From: Candidatus Equimonas faecalis
Lineage (GTDB): Bacteria > Bacteroidota > Bacteroidia > Bacteroidales > Bacteroidaceae
Direction: 5' to 3'
Assembly: GCA_018066245.1 (NCBI GenBank)
Contig: JAGHRT010000055.1
Coordinates: forward strand, 1 to 32,222
Length of the DNA: 32,222 nt
The position numbers and the translations under genes were made by a program. Each line of letters begins with the position of its first letter. The first letter of the stretch is position 1. Positions 21,862 to 29,978 of the stretch are shown here, piece after piece. The notes beneath the pieces were generated by a model that was not told the origin of the DNA, made no database searches, and worked only from the letters and a program-made list of their open reading frames with translations.

Positions 21862-22017
21862 ATGAAGAAAAAGAACGTGTATTATGAACCCGGCGATTAT
21901 TTCCCCAAGGAAATTCGCAAAAAGTTCGGTCTTGGCGAATTTAACACCGACGAATACGGCAAGACTCCGGAAAAGAAAACTACAAAGAAGACCGGAACAA
22001 AGAAAAAGACCAAATAA
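21862..22017 (+). CDS. Small lysine-rich protein
   Basis: A 51-residue protein starting after GGAGGG. The N-terminal half is KKKNVYYEPGDYFPKEIRKKFG; the tail is PEKKTTKKTGTKKKTK, strongly basic and probably unfolded. A similar tail occurs in the small protein after the capsid gene at 28358, so both may bind DNA or RNA in the head. It is coupled by spacing to the metallopeptidase and is followed by a terminator at 22043. Confidence 0.55.
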   Translation: MKKKNVYYEPGDYFPKEIRKKFGLGEFNTDEYGKTPEKKTTKKTGTKKKTK

Positions 22018-22042
22018 CATACAAACAGGCCAATAATTGATT

Positions 22043-22070
22043 AAGGGAGCGCTAACAACGCTCCTTTTGT
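22043..22070 (+). terminator. Rho-independent terminator before the terminase genes
   Basis: GGAGCG (22046-22051) pairs with CGCTCC (22059-22064) around CTAACAA, with flanking A-T and G-T pairs, then TTTTGTTTTGCGTTTTT. It lies between the small basic protein and the terminase small subunit, so partial termination may separate these transcripts. Confidence 0.75.
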
Positions 22071-22094
22071 TTTGCGTTTTTCAAGGAGTGAATT

Positions 22095-22556
22095 ATGGCA
22101 AAAGGAAAATACCAAGAGTGGTTGACCGATGATGGCCTTCTCCTCCTTGCAGGGTGGGCGCGAAACGGGCTGACCGATGAACAAATCGCAAACAACATCG
22201 GTATAAATGTCGCAACATTGTACCGCTGGAAAGATGAACACAGCGAGATTTGCGAGGCCCTTAAAAAGAACAAGGAAGTCGTGGACCTTGAAGTAGAAAA
22301 CGCGCTGCTGAAGAGCGCGATGGGATACAGCTACACAGAGCGGGTCCCGATCAAGCTGAAGCGGATCCGGCAGAAAGACGGGCAGAAGATTGAAGAGGAA
22401 TACATCGAATATACCGACAAGCTGGTTACTGTCCCCCCGTCCAATACGGCGCAAATCTTTTGGCTCAAGTGCAGGAACGCAAAGAAGTGGAGCGACCGAG
22501 GAGCAGTAAGCGATGACAATGCGGAAAAGGTGGTAATTATCGATGATTTCACCTAA
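22095..22556 (+). CDS. terS: Terminase small subunit
   Basis: A 153-residue protein. Residues 1-50 hold a helix-turn-helix (GLTDEQIANNIGINVATLYRWKDEH) that reads phage DNA; residues 55-85 form an oligomerisation helix; the end (PPSNTAQIFWLKCRNAKKWSDRG, residues 120-142) is the segment characteristic of this terminase small subunit family. It overlaps terL by 14 bases, so the two are coupled. CAAGGAG is 6 bases upstream of the ATG. Confidence 0.9.
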   Translation: MAKGKYQEWLTDDGLLLLAGWARNGLTDEQIANNIGINVATLYRWKDEHSEICEALKKNKEVVDLEVENALLKSAMGYSYTERVPIKLKRIRQKDGQKIEEEYIEYTDKLVTVPPSNTAQIFWLKCRNAKKWSDRGAVSDDNAEKVVIIDDFT

Positions 22557-23832
22557 TACCGCAGGGCCGCAGGGCATTTCCCTTTCCAAGATCCTTTCCC
22601 CGGCATTCCGAGAAGTGCACAGGGCGCTTAAACTGCGTGAAGCAAATCAATTCGTTCTCAAGGGCGGAAGAGGCTCCGCAAAGTCCTCTTTTGCGTCCGT
22701 TGAGGTTGTCTTGCAGTTGTTGAAGCACCCCGACATTCACGCCGTTGTTATGCGCAAAATTGCCAACACCTTGCGCACAACTGTATTCAATCAATACATT
22801 TGGGCGATAGGCGAATTGGGGCTGACGCAGCAGTTCAAGACCAAGATAAACCCGATGGAGATAATCTACCTCCCTACCGGGCAGAAGATCATGTTTTTCG
22901 GCGCAGATGACCCCGGAAAGCTAAAGTCCTTAAAGGTCCCCTTTGGTTATGTCGGCATATTGCACTTTGAGGAGCTCGATCAGTTCTCAGGCGAAGAAGA
23001 GATCCGTAACATTGAGCAGTCCGTCCTCCGTGGCGGAGAAATTGCCATTGAGTTCAAGGTATTCAATCCTCCGCAAACCATAATGAATTGGGCTAATAAG
23101 TATGTCATGCGGGAGAAGCCCGGACAGCTTATACACCACAGCGATTACAGAGACGTCCCCGAAGAATGGCTGGGGCGCCGTTTCCTTGATGACGCCGAGT
23201 ATTTACGGCAGACCAATTACCGGGCATATGAGCATGAATACTTAGGCGTCCCAAACGGCACCGGCGGAAACGTATTCGGCAATGTCTCAGATCTGAACAT
23301 GCGGCAGATGGTTGACATAGGCGGCAGGTCCGTTCCGATGTATCAAACCTTTGACCGATTGTTTAACGGCCTCGATTGGGGCTATTATCCTGATCCCTTT
23401 GCGTTTAACCGCGTACACTTTGACGCCGGGCGCAGGGATCTTTACATTTACGGAGAGCTCACACTTTACCGCACCGGAAACGCAGACAGCGCTGCGGCCG
23501 TCCGGCAGGCCGGTGTAGCGGACACGGATCTGATTACATGCGACAGCGCAGAGCCCAAGTCCATCGGAGACTATAAGAGCTATGGCCTTATGGCAAGGGG
23601 CGCCGAAAAGGGGCCCGGATCCGTGGACTATTCCATGAAGTGGCTTGCGTCCCTGAATCACATTTACATAGACGCAACCGCGTGCCCGGACACATGGGCG
23701 GAGTTCACCGAATACGAATACGACCGAGACCGAGAGGGCAACGTTGTGAGCGGATATCCTGATCGGAATAACCACCACATTGACGCCGTTCGTTATGCAA
23801 CCGAGAAGATTTGGAAGAAGAGAGGCCAATAA
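22543..23832 (+). CDS. terL: Terminase large subunit, PBSX type
   Basis: A 429-residue packaging motor and nuclease. Walker A is GGRGSAKS (41-48), Walker B HFEELD (141-146). In the C-terminal RNase H-like nuclease the acidic metal ligands are Asp278 in GLDWG, Asp334 in TCDSAEP and Asp414 in HHIDAVRY. Length and motif spacing match PBSX-family terminases. It overlaps terS and is coupled by TAATG to the next small gene. Whether it cuts at a cos or pac site cannot be read; none is obvious upstream of terS. Confidence 0.95.
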   Translation: MISPNTAGPQGISLSKILSPAFREVHRALKLREANQFVLKGGRGSAKSSFASVEVVLQLLKHPDIHAVVMRKIANTLRTTVFNQYIWAIGELGLTQQFKTKINPMEIIYLPTGQKIMFFGADDPGKLKSLKVPFGYVGILHFEELDQFSGEEEIRNIEQSVLRGGEIAIEFKVFNPPQTIMNWANKYVMREKPGQLIHHSDYRDVPEEWLGRRFLDDAEYLRQTNYRAYEHEYLGVPNGTGGNVFGNVSDLNMRQMVDIGGRSVPMYQTFDRLFNGLDWGYYPDPFAFNRVHFDAGRRDLYIYGELTLYRTGNADSAAAVRQAGVADTDLITCDSAEPKSIGDYKSYGLMARGAEKGPGSVDYSMKWLASLNHIYIDATACPDTWAEFTEYEYDRDREGNVVSGYPDRNNHHIDAVRYATEKIWKKRGQ

Positions 23833-24044
23833 TGTTAAGGCGATTCAAGACATGGCTATATAAGCGCTTTTTGCCGCGCGAGACAAAGGAAATATACTTG
23901 CGCGATATGCAGAACCTTTTGGACAGCAACAAGGCTCTAAAGGCCGAAAATGAGCGTTTAAGTGCATACATCCGCGGCATGGAATATGCGTGCCGGAGAA
24001 ACACCCGGATTGAGATACACAATAACAGCGAGGACAAAGCATGA
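23832..24044 (+). CDS. Small coiled-coil protein between terminase and portal
   Basis: A 70-residue basic protein, coupled to terL by TAATG (23831-23834) and overlapping portal by 4 bases. Residues 22-50 are a leucine-containing coiled coil (YLRDMQNLLDSNKALKAENERLSAYIRG). Position between terminase and portal suggests a packaging accessory. No family recognised. Confidence 0.6.
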   Translation: MLRRFKTWLYKRFLPRETKEIYLRDMQNLLDSNKALKAENERLSAYIRGMEYACRRNTRIEIHNNSEDKA

Positions 24045-25387
24045 ACACACAAACCAGAACAACGCTGTGCGAAGTTTTCCACAAGACGGACATAACAACA
24101 ACCGAGATGCAAGACGCTATCACCGAATGGTATGAGCTCTACTTTGACCAGAACCAGCCGGAAGATGAAAGCAACATCCAGCGCCTTGCAAACGTGATTG
24201 TATCGAAGATCTACAAGGCCGCATTCAGCGAGTACACCGCAGAAAGCGACAACGAATTTGCAAAGTCCGTCCTTGATGCTCTGGGCAAGGTCAAGAAAAA
24301 GACCATGCAACAGACTCTTATAGGCTCGCAGGCGTGGCTAAAGCCGTACATTTTCGATGACAAAATCACCTTTTCCGTGGTCACCCGTGACAACGTTGTT
24401 GTGTTCGGAAGAGATGCAGAAAACAACCTGACAGACGTTGCAACACAGGAAGACACCGAAACAGACGGTAAGTTTTATCACCTATACGAAAATCGCTATA
24501 TAGGCGAGAATGGCAACCTTGTCATTGACTCAAGGCTCTATGAAAGTGAATCAAGGGACAAGCAGGGCAAAAGAGTGCCGCTGGACACCCTTGAAAGGTA
24601 TGCCGACCTTGATGACGAAACCGAGATCCCTATCCAAAGCATTGGCCTTATAGGGATGTCATGCCCGGCAGAGAATTGCGTTGACGGCACCGATGACCCC
24701 GTGAGTGTTTACGCGGCCGCCGTGGGCCTCATTCACGCAATAAACTTGAACGAAGCACAGTTAAGCGGAGAATTTGACCGCGGCGAGAGCAGGATCATCG
24801 TATCAGGCGACCTCCTCAAAGGAAGCGGGACAAACAGGCAACTCGCAGACAACCTCTTTACAGCACTTGATGATGACCCGGAAAACGTCGGATTTCAGAT
24901 CTTTAGCCCACAACTGCGCGAAGCGTCATTCCTTGCAAGAAAGGCCGAATATCTCAGAAATATTGAAAACCTCATCGGACTCAAGCATGGCCTTTTGAGC
25001 GATGTTAATGAGATGCAGAAAACCGCAAAGGAGATTACCAGCTCCGAGGGCGATTACAACCTGACAATTATTGATTTCCAAGAAATCTGGGAAAGCACCG
25101 CAAGAGAGTGCGTCAAGCTGTGCGCTGACCTTATGACCGCATATCGTAAGAGCTCTCCCAAGGTTGAAGATGAAGAAATCGTTATAAATTGGGGTAACGG
25201 CATTCTGTATGACAGGGATAAGACATGGGCCGAATACATGACCCTTGTTTCCGCGGGAATGCTCAAACCGGAAATTGCGCTGGCATGGTATTTTAATCTT
25301 CCGCACAGCACTCCGGAAGATATCGAGAAGATCCGCACAGACTACATGCCTGAGCTCATGAACATGGTTGCCCAGCCGGTTGAGTAA
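24041..25387 (+). CDS. Portal protein
   Basis: A 448-residue protein in the canonical place after terminase and before the minor capsid protein. The hub shows the SPP1/A118-type portal pattern: long alternating strands in 130-280, the tunnel helix around LIGLKHGLLSDVNEMQKTAKEITSSE, and a helical C-terminal wing and crown (LVSAGMLKPEIALAWYFNLP). It forms the dodecameric ring through which DNA passes. Overlaps with neighbours (TAATG-type junction at 25387) indicate coupling. Confidence 0.88.
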   Translation: MNTQTRTTLCEVFHKTDITTTEMQDAITEWYELYFDQNQPEDESNIQRLANVIVSKIYKAAFSEYTAESDNEFAKSVLDALGKVKKKTMQQTLIGSQAWLKPYIFDDKITFSVVTRDNVVVFGRDAENNLTDVATQEDTETDGKFYHLYENRYIGENGNLVIDSRLYESESRDKQGKRVPLDTLERYADLDDETEIPIQSIGLIGMSCPAENCVDGTDDPVSVYAAAVGLIHAINLNEAQLSGEFDRGESRIIVSGDLLKGSGTNRQLADNLFTALDDDPENVGFQIFSPQLREASFLARKAEYLRNIENLIGLKHGLLSDVNEMQKTAKEITSSEGDYNLTIIDFQEIWESTARECVKLCADLMTAYRKSSPKVEDEEIVINWGNGILYDRDKTWAEYMTLVSAGMLKPEIALAWYFNLPHSTPEDIEKIRTDYMPELMNMVAQPVE

Positions 25388-26559
25388 TGCTTACTCCTGA
25401 ACAGATTGACGCGCTGGCTGATAAGTGCCAACAGTTAGTTGACCCCGTTGTCAATTATCTTATAGCGGACATTGTGCGCAGGATCCTTGAAGCGGGCAAG
25501 GCAACCCCCACGGCGAAGAACCAAGCGCAGACTGCGGCAAGTCTGGGCGTTGTTCCAAAGGATGTTAAAACCTTTTTGGAGACGCAGACGAAGCTGACGC
25601 AAAAGGAAATTGCAAACGTTTATAAAACCGCCGCGCAGCTTACATGGGCGCAGAGTATTGCCGGGAAAGACCCGCGCGTTGAAGCATTTGCGAAGAATGA
25701 GGCGTTGCAGAATATAGTCAAAGCAATGACCGACATGGCAACGGACAAGATGGAGAACATCACGCAAACCATTGGCATGATCGGGCCTTATGGCAATCCT
25801 CTTCCGTTGCGGTCTGTTTACACGGCATACAGCGATTACGCATTACAGAATGTGGCGATCGGCGGCGAATCGTACCAAAAGGCGATGATGGATTCTGTCA
25901 AAGGCATCACCAAGTACGGCATTCAGGTTATTGACTATCAGAGCGGGCAACACGCAAACCTTGATGTGGCCGTGAGGCGCAACATATTTGGAGGTTTAGG
26001 CCTTATGGTCGAGCGCATTGAAGAAGAGGCGCACGACCAGACCGGCGCAGACGGATGGGAGATCTCAGCGCATTACAACTCCGCAGAAGATCATGAGCCC
26101 TATCAGGGCAGGCAGTATACAGACGCGGAATACAGAGCTCTCAACGGCACCCCGGAAGAACCGGGCAAGCTCCGGCGCCGTATAAGCACGCTGAACTGCA
26201 AGCACATCGCATTCCCAATCATCATCGGAGTGAACCAGCCTCAGTACACGGCCGAACAGCTCCGGGAGATGAAACAGAAGAACGCGGACGGCATCACCTT
26301 CCAAGGTAGGCATTACACCGGCTATGAGGCTACACAGATGCAGCGAGCTCTGGAACGTCAGATCCGGGCAACGCGGCGCAACATTGTGGCCTATGAGCAG
26401 GATCCGTCCTTGTTTGATAAACAGCTTACGGCGGCAAGGGCGAAACATAAAGTCCTTGAAGACCGGTATAAGGCATTTTCACAGGCGGCCGGATTAAGGA
26501 CGCAGGAAAGACGCCTTGAAGTAATTGATTTTGGACCGTCACAAATGACCAAAATTTAA
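25387..26559 (+). CDS. Minor capsid protein (Phage_min_cap2 / A118 gp4-like)
   Basis: A 390-residue protein that follows portal by one shared base. The N-terminal part is helical (LVDPVVNYLIADIVRRILEAG, then KLTQKEIANVYKTAAQLTWAQ). The C-terminal part contains HDQTGADGWEISAH and STLNCKHIAFPIIIGVNQ, residues characteristic of the Phage_min_cap2 or MuF-type head proteins. Such proteins sit at the portal vertex inside the capsid and may be ejected with DNA. A long structured intergenic stretch follows. Confidence 0.85.
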   Translation: MLTPEQIDALADKCQQLVDPVVNYLIADIVRRILEAGKATPTAKNQAQTAASLGVVPKDVKTFLETQTKLTQKEIANVYKTAAQLTWAQSIAGKDPRVEAFAKNEALQNIVKAMTDMATDKMENITQTIGMIGPYGNPLPLRSVYTAYSDYALQNVAIGGESYQKAMMDSVKGITKYGIQVIDYQSGQHANLDVAVRRNIFGGLGLMVERIEEEAHDQTGADGWEISAHYNSAEDHEPYQGRQYTDAEYRALNGTPEEPGKLRRRISTLNCKHIAFPIIIGVNQPQYTAEQLREMKQKNADGITFQGRHYTGYEATQMQRALERQIRATRRNIVAYEQDPSLFDKQLTAARAKHKVLEDRYKAFSQAAGLRTQERRLEVIDFGPSQMTKI

Positions 26560-26647
26560 GGGTAAACACAGCAAATGATAAATCATACACAAAGCGCATA
26601 AAACTCGATTATATGGGTTTATATGAGCTTACAGACCATAATTATTA

Positions 26648-26741
26648 AAGCGGGTTGAGCGGAGGTGCTTAACAACGGACCATTGCCGCGCGGTTAAGGT
26701 AAATGGCGAACACAGAAACAGCCTCCTCCCCCCGCTTTTTT
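26648..26741 (+). ncRNA. Structured intergenic RNA with possible pseudoknot
   Basis: Between the minor capsid and scaffold genes, AAGCGGG (26648-26654) pairs with CCCGCTT (26731-26737) and GGAGG (26661-26665) with CCTCC (26722-26726). Inside, CCATT (26680-26684) pairs with AATGG (26702-26706). The loop of that hairpin holds GTTAAG (26693-26698), the exact inverse of CTTAAC (26668-26673), which lies outside the hairpin; pairing them makes a pseudoknot. TTTT follows the outer stem (26738-26741). I compared it with hammerhead and pistol ribozymes from memory and saw no match. It may be a new class, a ribozyme, or a terminator; no family is assigned. Confidence 0.6.
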
Positions 26742-26759
26742 AATACAACAAACACCGAA

Positions 26760-26807
26760 GCCGGAGCGGTATTCCTCCGGCGCCGAACACACCGCGGAAA
26801 ACGCGGT
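26760..26807 (+). other. Two hairpins before the scaffold gene
   Basis: GCCGGAG (26760-26766) pairs with CTCCGGC (26775-26781). ACCGCG (26791-26796) pairs with CGCGGT (26802-26807) around GAAAA. They follow the structured RNA and precede TTAGGAGG of the scaffold. With it the 275-base gap 26560-26834 holds no coding region but four stems. Confidence 0.6.
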
Positions 26808-26834
26808 TTATAAGTCATTTTAGGAGGCAAAGTA

Positions 26835-27434
26835 ATGAAAAACATCTATGACATCATGACAGAATGCGGCATCACTCTCCCGGAGGAGATGGACAAAGCG
26901 GCCTTTGAAAAGACTCTTTACGCCAATTATAAGAGCGTTGAGGAATTCAAGAAAAAGGATGACGCTATCACATCCCTCACCGACCAGCTCAACACCGCCA
27001 AGACCGGGCTCAAAGCCTTTGAGGGTGTAAACGTTGAGGAACTGCGCGGACAGGTAACAAAGCTGACGAGCGACCTTGAAGCAAAGGATACAGAGTGGAG
27101 AAACAAAATGGCGGCAAGGGAATTCGATTATGCCGTTGACGGCGCGATCCTCTCCGCAAAGGGCAAGAACGCCAAGGCAATTAAAGCGCTTTTGGACATG
27201 GACACCCTGAGAACCAGCACCGACATGACCAAGGATGTTTCGGCGGCCATTGAGACCGTCAAAAAGGAAAACAGTTATTTATTTGAAGAGGAAGAAATCC
27301 CCGGCGCTTATGCAGGCGGAACCGGCACGGGCAAGCATACTCAGACAAAAACAAGGTTTGGGAATGACAAGCAGGTAAACGCATTCGCAAGGGCCGTTGG
27401 ATTGGACCTTGAAGAAAAGAAGAAAGGAAATTAA
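26835..27434 (+). CDS. Scaffold protein (phage GP20 type)
   Basis: A 199-residue protein with a long coiled coil (about residues 35-85, DAITSLTDQLNTAK then LRGQVTKLTSDLEAKD) and helical C-terminal part ending in basic residues (DLEEKKKGN). It is typical of GP20-family scaffolds that guide capsid assembly and leave before packaging. It lies 2 bases before the capsid gene, the standard order. The N-terminal ITLPEEMDKAAF segment is a domain start of that family. Confidence 0.85.
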   Translation: MKNIYDIMTECGITLPEEMDKAAFEKTLYANYKSVEEFKKKDDAITSLTDQLNTAKTGLKAFEGVNVEELRGQVTKLTSDLEAKDTEWRNKMAAREFDYAVDGAILSAKGKNAKAIKALLDMDTLRTSTDMTKDVSAAIETVKKENSYLFEEEEIPGAYAGGTGTGKHTQTKTRFGNDKQVNAFARAVGLDLEEKKKGN

Positions 27435-27436
27435 AA

Positions 27437-28303
27437 ATGGCTGGAATCAATCTCGCAAAGAAGTATGTTCCTGTACTCGATGAAGTTTACAAGAGAGAAT
27501 CTCTCACCTCTATCCTTGACGGCAGACCCGAACTCGCAAGAGAGGGCGCAAACGCACATGAAATCCTCGTTCAGAAGCTGACCATTGGCGGCCTTGGCGA
27601 TTACAGCAAGTCTTCCGGTTATGTTGGTGGCTCCGTTGATCTCGATTGGGAAACCCTGACCACCTCTTATGACCGTGGCAGAATGTTCACCGTTGACGCT
27701 GTCGATGAAGACGAAGCAATGGGCTATTTCGGCTCTCTGACCAAGGAATTCATCAGAACCAAGGTTGCTCCTGAAATGGACGCATGGACCATTGCAAGCA
27801 TCGCAGGCAAGTCCAACATCGGCGGTACTACCGGCACTCTTTCCACCGGCGCAGACGTTGTCGCTGCTCTGAGAGCTGGCACAAATACCATGGACGAAGC
27901 AGAAGTTCCCGAAGACGACAGAGTCCTCTTTATCACTCCTACTCTCATTGGTGCTGTCGAAGATACTGACACCACCAAGAGCAGAGAAATCCTTGAAAGA
28001 TTCAACACCATCGTCCGCATCCCGCAGTCCCGTTTCTATTCCGTCATTGACCTCTATGACGGCACCAGCTCCGGCGAAACCGCCGGCGGCTACATCAAGG
28101 ACGCAAGCTCCGGCAAGGACATGAACTTTATGATCGTATCCAAGAGCGCAATCGTCAAGTTCACCAAGCATCTTGCTCCCAAGATCGTCACTCCGGAACA
28201 GAACCAGACCGCAGACGCATGGAAGTATGGTTACAGAGTTGTTGCCCTGTGCAACGTTCTCGACAACAAGGTCGCAGGCGTTTACGCACACCACAAGGCT
28301 TAA
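27437..28303 (+). CDS. Major capsid protein
   Basis: A 288-residue protein after the scaffold, as usual. It has the HK97-like pattern of small Firmicutes phages: N-terminal MAGINLAKKYVPVLDEVYK, a long strand-rich middle with a Gly-rich loop (IGGTTGTLSTGAD), FITPTLIGAVEDTD and the C-terminal KSAIVKFTKHLAPKIVTP and YGYRVVALCNVLDNKVAGVYAH. No separate protease gene lies directly upstream, so maturation cleavage is not evident, though the HEAGH peptidase is in the same operon. Followed by a long hairpin that may protect this message. Confidence 0.92.
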   Translation: MAGINLAKKYVPVLDEVYKRESLTSILDGRPELAREGANAHEILVQKLTIGGLGDYSKSSGYVGGSVDLDWETLTTSYDRGRMFTVDAVDEDEAMGYFGSLTKEFIRTKVAPEMDAWTIASIAGKSNIGGTTGTLSTGADVVAALRAGTNTMDEAEVPEDDRVLFITPTLIGAVEDTDTTKSREILERFNTIVRIPQSRFYSVIDLYDGTSSGETAGGYIKDASSGKDMNFMIVSKSAIVKFTKHLAPKIVTPEQNQTADAWKYGYRVVALCNVLDNKVAGVYAHHKA

Positions 28304-28306
28304 TCA

Positions 28307-28345
28307 TTAAGGCAACGGGAGGGGCAACCCTCCCAAAGCCTTTAA
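28307..28345 (+). other. Hairpin after the capsid gene
   Basis: Inner stem GGGAGGG (28317-28323) pairs with CCCTCCC (28328-28334) around the GNRA loop GCAA. Outer TTAAGGC (28307-28313) pairs with GCC-TTTAA (28338-28345) with one bulge. No T-run follows, so it is not a terminator. It may stabilise the abundant capsid message or pace ribosomes before the next gene. Confidence 0.7.
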
Positions 28346-28357
28346 GGAGGTATTTTT

Positions 28358-28483
28358 ATGACAGTTGTTGGAGGAAACATCAAGACCGAGCTCGTTTCCG
28401 TGGAGACTCCGCAGGAACAGCCCGTTGTTGAAGAGAAACCTAAGAAGACAACCAAAAAGGCTCCCAAGAAAGGAGATAAGTAA
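28358..28483 (+). CDS. Small lysine-tailed protein after capsid
   Basis: A 41-residue protein with AAGGAGG 7 bases before the ATG. Residues 1-20 are neutral (MTVVGGNIKTELVSVETP); the tail PVVEEKPKKTTKKAPKKGDK is basic. The tail resembles that of the protein at 21862 (shared KKTTKK core). A capsid-associated or DNA-binding role is plausible but unproven. Its stop is adjacent to the next ATG. Confidence 0.6.
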   Translation: MTVVGGNIKTELVSVETPQEQPVVEEKPKKTTKKAPKKGDK

Positions 28484-28780
28484 ATGGCATTAGTTATTGA
28501 CAACCGCCTACTTGAACCCGATGGAGAACCCGAAAACATTGAGAACTTTAACAGGATTCTCAAGCTGATTGACGATACCATCCCCGAAGTTACCGTTGCC
28601 GATCAGGGCAAGGTAATGACCGTCGACGATACCGGCGCATGGGCCGCAGAGACCGTCCTTCCCAAGATTGACCTTTCCACAGCAGGGGCGGGAACATATA
28701 CCCTCCAAGCCGTTGTAAGCGTTGACGCTGAAACCGCGGAAAAAACCGTGGCATATTCATGGGTTGTTTCCGGAGAATAG
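28484..28780 (+). CDS. Head-associated fibre or decoration-like protein
   Basis: A 98-residue acidic protein. The first half (LLEPDGEPENIENFNRILKLIDD, then VADQGKVMTVDDTGAWAAETVLP) has the helix-then-beta pattern seen in small phage head fibre or tail-collar modules; the second half is beta (YTLQAVVSVDAETAEKTVAYSW). It lies between the capsid-side small protein and the first connector, where decoration proteins are encoded in related phages. The call is tentative and based on place and pattern. Confidence 0.45.
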   Translation: MALVIDNRLLEPDGEPENIENFNRILKLIDDTIPEVTVADQGKVMTVDDTGAWAAETVLPKIDLSTAGAGTYTLQAVVSVDAETAEKTVAYSWVVSGE

Positions 28781-28789
28781 AGGTAAGTT

Positions 28790-29137
28790 ATGGCCGTTGA
28801 ATATACATTTTACACAAACGAATATCATGGCACGGCAATAGCGCAAACCGATTGGGAAGAACTTGAAGCCCGCGCACAGGACATGCTTGCAAGGTATAAA
28901 CGGATTTACACCGTTGAATCCCCGGAAACCAACAGCGAGGCAATGGCAATCTGCGCAATGGCCGAAGCTCTTGACTATTTCACAAATGCCGCCAACGGCC
29001 TTGTATTCCAATCTTCAAGCATTGGTTCCGTATCAAGCACCAGAGGCGGGGGAGCGGTTGACACGTCCCCGGCTGCACAGAACCGGGAACTTTATCGAAG
29101 CGCAAGCCTCTATCTGAATATCTACCGGGGGGTGTAG
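28790..29137 (+). CDS. Head-tail connector (adaptor) protein
   Basis: A 115-residue, largely helical protein (DWEELEARAQDMLARYKRIYT, then AMAICAMAEALDYFTNAANG) with a C-terminal AAQNRELYRSASLYLNIYRG. Size, helix order and place after the capsid genes match gp6/gp15-like head-tail adaptors that dock on the portal ring. It is the first of the completion series at 28790-30422. No motif sets the exact subfamily. Confidence 0.7.
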   Translation: MAVEYTFYTNEYHGTAIAQTDWEELEARAQDMLARYKRIYTVESPETNSEAMAICAMAEALDYFTNAANGLVFQSSSIGSVSSTRGGGAVDTSPAAQNRELYRSASLYLNIYRGV

Positions 29138-29140
29138 CAC

Positions 29141-29521
29141 ATGCTCAGGAGAAAAAGACAACCGCCGGTTGACTATTCAAAAGCAAATCAACTCGTTTCG
29201 ATTTATCACAACGCAAACGGCACATTCTCCAAGACCTCGCTGCTTGCGTTTTTTGATTTTAGAAAAAATCAGAACATCAATAAAACAGGATCAACGGAAA
29301 CCAATGGTTTTCTCCTTGTAATCCCGGCAATGAATGTGGGGGATGTCATTCCACCCGTCCATGTTGGGGATAAGGTTGTTTTGGGGCAAGGCCCCACGAT
29401 TACATCGGCTGCCGATTGGGCGGCATTCATTCCCAGCAAGGTGGAAAACATGGCCGTTGTGCGCTACGTTGACCCCAAGTATTGGGAGGGCGCCGTTGCC
29501 CATTGGGAGGCAGGTGGTTAG
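29141..29521 (+). CDS. Head completion / stopper-like protein
   Basis: A 126-residue, beta-rich protein (NQLVSIYHNANGTFSKTSL, then TNGFLLVIPAMNVGDVIPPVHVGDKV). The order after the adaptor and the beta-barrel pattern fit a head completion (stopper) protein that closes the portal channel. A Trp-rich C-terminus is present (WEGAVAHWEAGG). Start 4 bases after the previous stop; ribosome site GGGGGG at 29128-29133. Confidence 0.6.
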   Translation: MLRRKRQPPVDYSKANQLVSIYHNANGTFSKTSLLAFFDFRKNQNINKTGSTETNGFLLVIPAMNVGDVIPPVHVGDKVVLGQGPTITSAADWAAFIPSKVENMAVVRYVDPKYWEGAVAHWEAGG

Positions 29522-29523
29522 CT

Positions 29524-29976
29524 ATGATGCTGACATTTAACATCCCTTCCGTGGAGGAGCTTAAAGCTAAAGTCGGCATTGGTGCAATAGATGATACAAC
29601 GCAGCGTTGGTGGACTCAGAACGTTCTCCGCCGGATGCTCAAATACATTCCGATGGAAACAGGGGCGTTTACCAAAAACACCGTTATATCATCCGTGACA
29701 ACAATCACATCCACGGCAGATCAGGCAAACTATCTGTATTACGGAAAGCGGATGGTTAACGCAAAGACCGGGAAAGGACCGCGATACATTCCCGGCGTCG
29801 GGTATCGTTGGCCGAGAGGTGCAACGCTTATTCCGACAACTCAAGATCTGAATTACACTAAGACCTTTCATCCCCTTGCGGGTCCGTATTGGGATGAGCG
29901 CTTAAAAGCGGCAGAGGGCGAGATCTTAGCGGAAGAGCTTGAGAAATATTTAATGACAAGGTTAGGAGGCGAATAG
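29524..29976 (+). CDS. Minor capsid / tail completion protein (HK97 gp10-like)
   Basis: A 150-residue protein. ATG 29524 follows the previous stop by 2 bases with AGGTGG 6 bases upstream. The pattern WWTQNVLRRMLKYIPMETGAFTKNTV, then QANYLYYGKRMVN and GPYWDERLKAAEGEILAEELEKYL, is characteristic of the Minor_capsid_2/gp10-like proteins of the head-tail joint. It lies between stopper and tail terminator, as expected. Confidence 0.75.
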   Translation: MMLTFNIPSVEELKAKVGIGAIDDTTQRWWTQNVLRRMLKYIPMETGAFTKNTVISSVTTITSTADQANYLYYGKRMVNAKTGKGPRYIPGVGYRWPRGATLIPTTQDLNYTKTFHPLAGPYWDERLKAAEGEILAEELEKYLMTRLGGE

Positions 29977-29978
29977 AA

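Noticed and set aside
27431-28294. 287-residue frame on the - strand opposite the capsid gene
   Set aside because: Codon-bias shadow of a highly expressed gene; Cys- and Val-rich, without start signal.
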